This document shows, piece after piece, positions 7,601 to 10,310 of a stretch of DNA of 10,310 bases; position 1 is the first letter of the stretch, and the number at the start of each line of letters is the position of its first letter. Origin of the DNA: Eggerthellaceae bacterium UBA5906 (lineage in GTDB: Bacteria; Actinomycetota; Coriobacteriia; Coriobacteriales; Eggerthellaceae); the NCBI GenBank assembly GCA_002431805.1, contig DJEE01000174.1, forward strand, positions 285 through 10,594, written 5' to 3'. The position numbers and the translations under genes are program-made. The notes under the pieces were generated by a model. It was not told the origin of the DNA and ran no database searches. It saw only the letters and a program-made list of their open reading frames with translations.

Positions 7601-8139
7601 GCGGTTCGGGCAAGTCTACGTTGTGCAAGCTGTTCATGCGTTTTTGGGACACCACGCGCGGCGTTATAGACATTTCCGGCAGCGATATCCGCCGCGTGAA
7701 CACCGCAAACCTGCGCAGCATCGAAGGCTATATGACGCAGGAGACGCACCTGTTCGCTGGCACGGTAGGGGAAAACATCCTGCTTGCGCGGCCTGACGCA
7801 ACGCCGCAGCAGGTGCAGGAAGCATGCCGCAAGGCGGCGCTTACAAGTTTGATCGAGCGTTTGCCCCAAGGTCTTGACACGCCGGTAGGCGAGCTTGGTG
7901 ATACGCTTTCGGGCGGCGAGCGCCAGCGCATCGGCCTTGCGCGCATGTTCTTGCACGACGCGCCTTTCGTGCTGCTTGACGAGCCCACCAGCAACCTGGA
8001 CAGCTTAAACGAGGCCGCCGTGCTACAGGCGCTTTCCGAAGGTCGCGAGGGCAAAACCATCGTGCTGGTAAGCCATCGTGCTTCAACGGCGGCTATCTGC
8101 GACGTTGCCTATACCGTGGAGCGCGGCAGGCTGTCGTAA
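4657..8139 (+). CDS. cydDC: Fused CydD-CydC heterodimer-type ABC exporter for cytochrome bd assembly
   Basis: In E. coli CydD and CydC form an inner-membrane ABC exporter needed for functional cytochrome bd; cysteine/glutathione export and, more recently, haem handling have been reported. Here both halves form one protein of about 1160 residues. The CydD half has a six-helix membrane domain (about 10-310, with the CydD-like YFGQYLPQLFYALLAPLTLF and GLTTLKIYKAD) and an ATPase with Walker A GESGSGKST (365-373), signature LSGGQ (468-472), Walker B ending D492-E493 and H-loop H524. An Ala/charged linker of about 45 residues (568-612) leads to the CydC half: membrane domain (about 617-900), Walker A (980-988), signature LSGGE (1084-1088), D1108-E1109 and H1140. 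All ATPase residues are intact in both halves, so both sites could hydrolyse ATP. GTG at 4657 is preferred; ATG at 4681 is the alternative. cydAB is not nearby. A general exporter is possible but less likely. Confidence 0.87.
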   Translation: MFSKRLTAMVPQAMKYIAGNVLAQWVALVANIALMITVGLFIGHLIEGNVAAGELFTLACVGAAAIVVRVVCLTVAQRMGLAASMAAKRTVRRQVYDKLVRMGPSYSEHIATSEAVQVSVEGCEQLESYFGQYLPQLFYALLAPLTLFACLAPLCLPAAVALLVCVPLIPISIVAVQKIAKRVMGTYWGAYTDLGGAFLENLQGLTTLKIYKADAQRHKQMKDEAERFRRATMRLLTMQLNSVTVMDVFAYGGAAVGIIAALLQFAGGQVPFFAAFAVVFLSAEFFIPMRTLGSFFHTAMNGMAAAEKMFAILDAPEPAQGTRAIDPARADVKVRGVSYSYDGVRTVLRDVDFDAPAGSFTGIVGESGSGKSTLAGVLCGRNAGFSGSVELGGVPLAEVSRASIAQAVTVVPFASYLFSGTVRSNLLMADPAATDDRLWEVLQRCRIDGFVRASGGLDAPVAEQGGNLSGGQRQRLALARALLHDTPIYIFDEATSNVDAESEQAIIGVIHELARTRTVIMISHRLAAVAQADCIYVLADGRVAESGAHDELLHRGGAYARLWDQQAKLERFAAQAEQKVAKVADAQQAYRAPSNDEPVAPAAARKQTQTRSNLSVMLRLVKLVGPLVPVMVAAVVLGVAGFLAAIFLTVVGALAMVGIAGFPHGLAVGVAIALVAVCGLVRGPLHYGEQMCNHYLAFKILALVRDRVFGKLRTLAPAKLEGRSKGDLVSLVTSDVELLEVFYAHTLSPVLIATAVCAVMIAFISSVAWQLGLAALVAYVLVGVVTPWIASKVAGRDGRALRDALGAMNAFVLDSLRGLRETLQFGRAAERSAELDERMNAFACVERRLKSRGATSMAFTNGLVLALDVAMVALAGGLCLANVIDAGQAFVAVAALMSSFGPVIAVANLGTTLQQTLASGARVLDLLDEQPQTEEISGGKDLAAFTGASAKRVDFSYGATPVLKDVNLDIAPGQIVHLAGESGSGKSTLCKLFMRFWDTTRGVIDISGSDIRRVNTANLRSIEGYMTQETHLFAGTVGENILLARPDATPQQVQEACRKAALTSLIERLPQGLDTPVGELGDTLSGGERQRIGLARMFLHDAPFVLLDEPTSNLDSLNEAAVLQALSEGREGKTIVLVSHRASTAAICDVAYTVERGRLS

Positions 8140-8142
8140 CGC

Positions 8143-8169
8143 GAAGGCGGCTTATTCCCAGCCGCCTTC
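8143..8169. terminator. Hairpin between convergent cydDC and yfcE, likely bidirectional terminator
   Basis: GAAGGCGGC at 8143-8151 pairs perfectly with GCCGCCTTC at 8161-8169 around a 9-nt loop. It begins 3 nt after the cydDC stop, and its loop contains the stop codon of yfcE (8152-8154), so it lies at the 3' end of both genes. No T run follows directly on either strand (a TGTTTTG comes 8 nt later on the plus strand). It therefore resembles the T-poor hairpin terminators common in high-GC actinobacteria. Confidence 0.6.
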
Positions 8170-8700
8170 CTGCAATGTTTTGCCAGCAAGCGTTTTCAAC
8201 GCGAACATCTCGTTTTCGTAGGTGGCGTAGCTGGCGCTTCCGTCTTTGGGAATGGATGTGCTGCCAGGGTTTACGTACAACACGCCGCCAACCTGCTCAA
8301 GTCGCTTGACGTGCGTATGCCCGGTGAGTAACGCGCTTTTAGGCGCAAGCGCGGGCGGGTTGTCCGGTGTGTTGCCGGGCAGGTGGCCGTGTGTGAGGTG
8401 CAGCAGATGCCCGTCGGCAAACACCTGCGTGAAATCGGCCATGCAGGGAAAATCAAGCACCATCTGGTCAACTTCGGCATCGCAATTGCCGCGCACGGCT
8501 ATGATGCTGCTGGCAAGGCTGTTTAGCACGGCAAGCACCTCTTTTGGTGCGTATCCCTCAGGCAGGTTGTTGCGCGGCCCGTGGTACAGCAGGTCGCCTA
8601 GCAGCAGCACGCGGTCGGGTGCTTCCGCCTCGATGCGCTGCGCAAGCTCATGCACCGCCGGTGCCGCGCCATGCAAATCGGATGCGATAACGAATTTCAT
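8152..8700 (-). CDS. yfcE: YfcE-family metallophosphodiesterase
   Basis: This is a soluble calcineurin-like phosphodiesterase. E. coli YfcE acts in vitro on bis-pNPP-type substrates with Mn2+, but its natural substrate is unknown. The 182-residue product matches that length closely. The metal-binding set is complete: D8-x-H10 (SDLHG), G35-D36 with H40 (GDLLYHGPRN), N72 (GNCDAE), H104 (LTHGH), and H128/H130 (GHTH), followed by VNPGS. The GPRNNLPEGYAP stretch (41-52) is diagnostic of YfcE rather than of other small metallophosphatases. The ATG at 8700 is chosen because AAGGAG lies 6 nt before it; an ATG 24 nt further up lacks such a site and falls at the end of dgt. It starts 26 nt after the dgt stop and is probably co-transcribed with it. 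Confidence 0.92.
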   Translation of the reverse strand: MKFVIASDLHGAAPAVHELAQRIEAEAPDRVLLLGDLLYHGPRNNLPEGYAPKEVLAVLNSLASSIIAVRGNCDAEVDQMVLDFPCMADFTQVFADGHLLHLTHGHLPGNTPDNPPALAPKSALLTGHTHVKRLEQVGGVLYVNPGSTSIPKDGSASYATYENEMFALKTLAGKTLQEGGWE

Positions 8701-8706
8701 AACGGT

Positions 8707-8712
8707 CTCCTT
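8707..8712 (-). promoter_or_regulatory. Ribosome binding site that sets the yfcE start
   Basis: AAGGAG on the minus strand sits 6 nt before the ATG at 8700 and 14 nt after the dgt stop codon, a textbook position for the second gene of an operon. It rules out the longer 190-residue reading, whose first codons would contain this site. Confidence 0.8.
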
Positions 8713-8726
8713 GCCGTGCGACATTG

Positions 8727-9950
8727 CTACTGCAGGCTGGCGCAGTATCCTTGCGCGAGGATATGTTTTGTGCTTTCGGGGAACAGATGGCGGTATAGTT
8801 CCATGAAATAACGGTCCGTCATAGATGCCATGTAGTCAACCACCACCTGATTCGGCTCCGTTTCGGCCAAGTATCCTTCCGCTGTGATGGTGCGGGATCT
8901 CTTCGCCAGTTGCTTGACGTGGTGGCGTGCAACTGCGCTGTTCGCATCGCCGGATTGCACGTCGCACAGCAAGCGTTCGTACATTTCCGCGAACATCTCC
9001 TCTACCACGTTGCCGCTGCCGGCGCGCCAGCCTTCGCGGTCGTATATGCGCTCATAGTTCTGTCGTTTTGCAAGCTTCACGTCTTCGAACACCGCGCGGC
9101 TCATGCAGATCTCGTCGCGCCCGAAGCTGTGGTTGACCACATCAACGGTGATGTTGTTGATGATGCGCGCGTTGTCGCGGCCGATCACTTCGGTGTCGAA
9201 GCAGTCAAGGTTGTCCAACACGCCCATGGCTATGGCGTCGTCGCGGTCTTTGCCCAGGTAGGCAATCATGTCCGCCAAGCGCACCACGCACCCTTCAAGT
9301 GTTGAGGGCCGCAGGCTTTTGATTGTGTGCTCGTCTTTAGCGCACGCTTCAACTTGCGCATCAAGGTGCTCAAACGTTGCCGTCTGCCCGCGTTTGAGCA
9401 CCTGCTGGGCGAACTCTCCGTTGTGGCACAGTGCGCCGTCAAGCACCTGCAAGCTGATGTTGCGGCGGTACAGAACGTCCATCACGCGCACGGAATGCAC
9501 GTTGTGGTTGAAATAACGCCCGGTGCGTTCGTGGTAGCACTTCGACAAGAAGCGCTCTCCGGCGTGGCCAAACGGCGTGTGCCCCAGGTCGTGCCCAAGG
9601 GCGATGGCCTCGATAAGCTCGCAGTTCAGCCCCAACAGCCGACCGATGTTGCGTGCGATGCGGCTTACCAGCTGCACGTGCAGGCCTCGGCGGCAGATAT
9701 CGTCGTTCTCAACTAAGCTGAACACCTGTGTTTTGCCCGCATAGCGGTTGTAGGCGGGGATGTTCAGGATTTTCTCGATATCGCGCGAAAACGCCGGACG
9801 CACCAGCGTTGCCTTATCGTGGGGGTTCGGCTCGCGGCGCAGAATGTCGGCATCGCTAAAACGCTGCGGGTGCATGACGCCGTTGGCCCTATTGTGGGCT
9901 ATGGCCTGCTCAACATCAGGTTCAAGGCGCAAATACGGCGGCTGGTCCAT
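8727..9950 (-). CDS. dgt: dGTPase-family HD-domain deoxynucleoside triphosphate triphosphohydrolase
   Basis: Family members cut dNTPs to deoxynucleoside and tripolyphosphate and so tune the dNTP pool; many are allosteric and not specific for dGTP. In the 407-residue product the metal-binding HD set is H91 (GLHVQLVSRIAR), H120-D121 in GHDLGHTPFGHAGE, and D227 in LADMIAYLGKDRDDA. The upstream RDIEKI...YNRYAGKTQVF (56-77) is the typical entry to the domain. The usual RLTHS around the first histidine reads RRGLHVQ, a mild variation. The ATG at 9950 is chosen for its AAAGGA site at 9957-9962; the frame stays open 75 codons further, but that part runs antisense through the start of dnaG and is not protein-like. 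It is transcribed away from dnaG and leads into yfcE. Substrate preference cannot be told; it may be annotated as a dGTPase-like protein. Confidence 0.9.
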   Translation of the reverse strand: MDQPPYLRLEPDVEQAIAHNRANGVMHPQRFSDADILRREPNPHDKATLVRPAFSRDIEKILNIPAYNRYAGKTQVFSLVENDDICRRGLHVQLVSRIARNIGRLLGLNCELIEAIALGHDLGHTPFGHAGERFLSKCYHERTGRYFNHNVHSVRVMDVLYRRNISLQVLDGALCHNGEFAQQVLKRGQTATFEHLDAQVEACAKDEHTIKSLRPSTLEGCVVRLADMIAYLGKDRDDAIAMGVLDNLDCFDTEVIGRDNARIINNITVDVVNHSFGRDEICMSRAVFEDVKLAKRQNYERIYDREGWRAGSGNVVEEMFAEMYERLLCDVQSGDANSAVARHHVKQLAKRSRTITAEGYLAETEPNQVVVDYMASMTDRYFMELYRHLFPESTKHILAQGYCASLQ

Positions 9951-9956
9951 GGTGGG

Positions 9957-9962
9957 TCCTTT
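9957..9962 (-). promoter_or_regulatory. Ribosome binding site that sets the dgt start
   Basis: AAAGGA on the minus strand lies 6 nt before the ATG at 9950. It fixes the 407-residue product and excludes the upstream extension that would overlap dnaG. Confidence 0.75.
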
Positions 9963-9977
9963 CCGTTTCGGCGTTGT

Positions 9978-9995
9978 TGCGCATATTGTAGCGCA
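9978..9995 (-). promoter_or_regulatory. Candidate dgt -10 element inside an inverted repeat
   Basis: On the minus strand TACAAT (9990 to 9985) matches a sigma-70-type -10 box and would start a short leader ending in the AAAGGA site. It is flanked by TGCGC (9978-9982) and GCGCA (9991-9995), a perfect 5-bp inverted repeat centred on the -10, which is where a repressor could bind. I see no good -35 hexamer 16-18 bp upstream, so the promoter call is modest. Confidence 0.35.
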
Positions 9996-10030
9996 GCGGC
10001 GCGAAAGCACGGTGGAAGGGGTCATTGCAG

Positions 10031-10036
10031 TATACT
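10031..10036 (+). promoter_or_regulatory. Candidate dnaG -10 element
   Basis: TATACT differs from the TATAAT consensus by one base and lies about 78 nt before the dnaG ATG. The 17-bp position upstream (10008-10013) reads CACGGT, a poor -35. A transcript from here would carry the inverted repeat at 10052-10075. Confidence 0.35.
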
Positions 10037-10051
10037 TCACTAGAAACGAAT

Positions 10052-10075
10052 GCGGGATTGCGGTGCGCTTCCCGC
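10052..10075 (+). promoter_or_regulatory. Inverted repeat in the dnaG leader
   Basis: GCGGGA at 10052-10057 is the exact complement of TCCCGC at 10070-10075 across a 12-nt loop; one further G-U pair is possible outside. It ends 38 nt before the dnaG start. The role is unknown and the long loop makes chance plausible. Confidence 0.25.
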
Positions 10076-10113
10076 GCAAACGTGCAACCGGCAAGCGGGG
10101 GTTTAGGCGCCAT

Positions 10114-10310
10114 ATGGCAATCAGCGATGAGGACATCCAGAAAGTTCGCGAGGCAAGCGATTTGGTTGCCATCATGGGTGAGAGAAGCCCCGTGAAGCAG
10201 CGCGGGCGCGATTTCTGGATGTGCTGCCCGTTTCATAACGAGAAAACGCCTTCGTGCAAGATAGACCCGGCTTTGCAGCTGTGGCACTGCTTCGGCTGCG
10301 GCGAGGGCGG
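10114..10310 (+). CDS. dnaG: DNA primase, N-terminal part (cut by window end)
   Basis: DnaG makes RNA primers for DNA replication together with the DnaB helicase. Only 65 codons are present, covering the N-terminal CHC2 zinc-binding domain: C38-P-F-H41 (CCPFHNEKTPS) and C59-F-G-C62 (WHCFGCGEG) supply the four zinc ligands. The ATG at 10114 is the only sensible start; no other ATG, GTG or TTG occurs in frame in the 40 nt or so before it. It has only a weak AGG at 10105-10107 as ribosome binding site. The residue after EKTPS is C48, where most primases have Phe. The catalytic TOPRIM domain lies beyond the window. In many actinobacteria dnaG is near rpoD/sigA, but that cannot be checked here. 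Confidence 0.93.
   Translation, partial: MAISDEDIQKVREASDLVAIMGERSPVKQRGRDFWMCCPFHNEKTPSCKIDPALQLWHCFGCGEG

Noticed and set aside
9951..10175. Upstream extension of dgt by 75 codons on the minus strand
   Set aside because: It would overlap the start of dnaG, its residues look like shadow coding, and the AAAGGA site fixes the start at 9950.
1..10310. A novel defence, mobile or biosynthetic system
   Set aside because: All coding space is filled by recognisable housekeeping families with intact motifs; no repeats, integrase, nuclease, toxin or unexplained coding gap of more than 300 nt is present.

Overview
The window looks like an ordinary housekeeping stretch of a high-GC Gram-positive chromosome. 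The closest fit is a Coriobacteriia / Eggerthellaceae-type actinobacterium (Eggerthella, Slackia, Adlercreutzia and relatives). The reasons are the high GC at third codon positions, the CydD-CydC ABC exporter fused into one polypeptide, a dGTPase-family gene next to the primase gene dnaG, and the wording of the primase zinc motif. This placement rests on pattern memory, not on a search. I see no tRNA, rRNA, IS element, CRISPR array, phage gene or toxin-antitoxin pair, and I found no convincing undescribed system.

Layout. (1) 1-1008, minus: pta, phosphate acetyltransferase, whose leader (1009-1265) carries two hairpins. (2) 1266-4398, plus: a tightly packed three-gene unit of a family 2 glycosyltransferase, a BrnQ branched-chain amino acid transporter and CoaX (type III pantothenate kinase). 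The gaps are 8 nt and then a 4-nt ATGA overlap. (3) 4399-4656: a 258-nt spacer with an AT-rich palindrome followed by six T (terminator or operator) and a GC-rich 7-bp hairpin just before the next ribosome binding site. (4) 4657-8139, plus: fused cydDC of about 1160 residues. (5) 8143-8169: a 9-bp hairpin between convergent genes, a likely bidirectional terminator. (6) 8152-9950, minus: a two-gene unit, dgt-type HD triphosphohydrolase followed by the YfcE metallophosphodiesterase. (7) 9951-10113: a divergent promoter region. (8) 10114 to the window end, plus: the first 65 codons of dnaG.

How the genes relate. Pta (acetyl-CoA to acetyl phosphate), CoaX (first step of CoA synthesis) and BrnQ (import of valine, leucine and isoleucine; the valine pathway supplies ketoisovalerate for pantoate) touch the same CoA / branched-chain carbon pool, although a functional link is only inferred. 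CydDC is needed for cytochrome bd oxidase assembly in known bacteria, but cydAB is not in the window. dgt and dnaG both bear on DNA replication: dNTP pool control and primer synthesis. Several starts were moved downstream of the longest open frame because a good Shine-Dalgarno sequence and family alignment support the shorter protein (glycosyltransferase, cydDC, yfcE, dgt).
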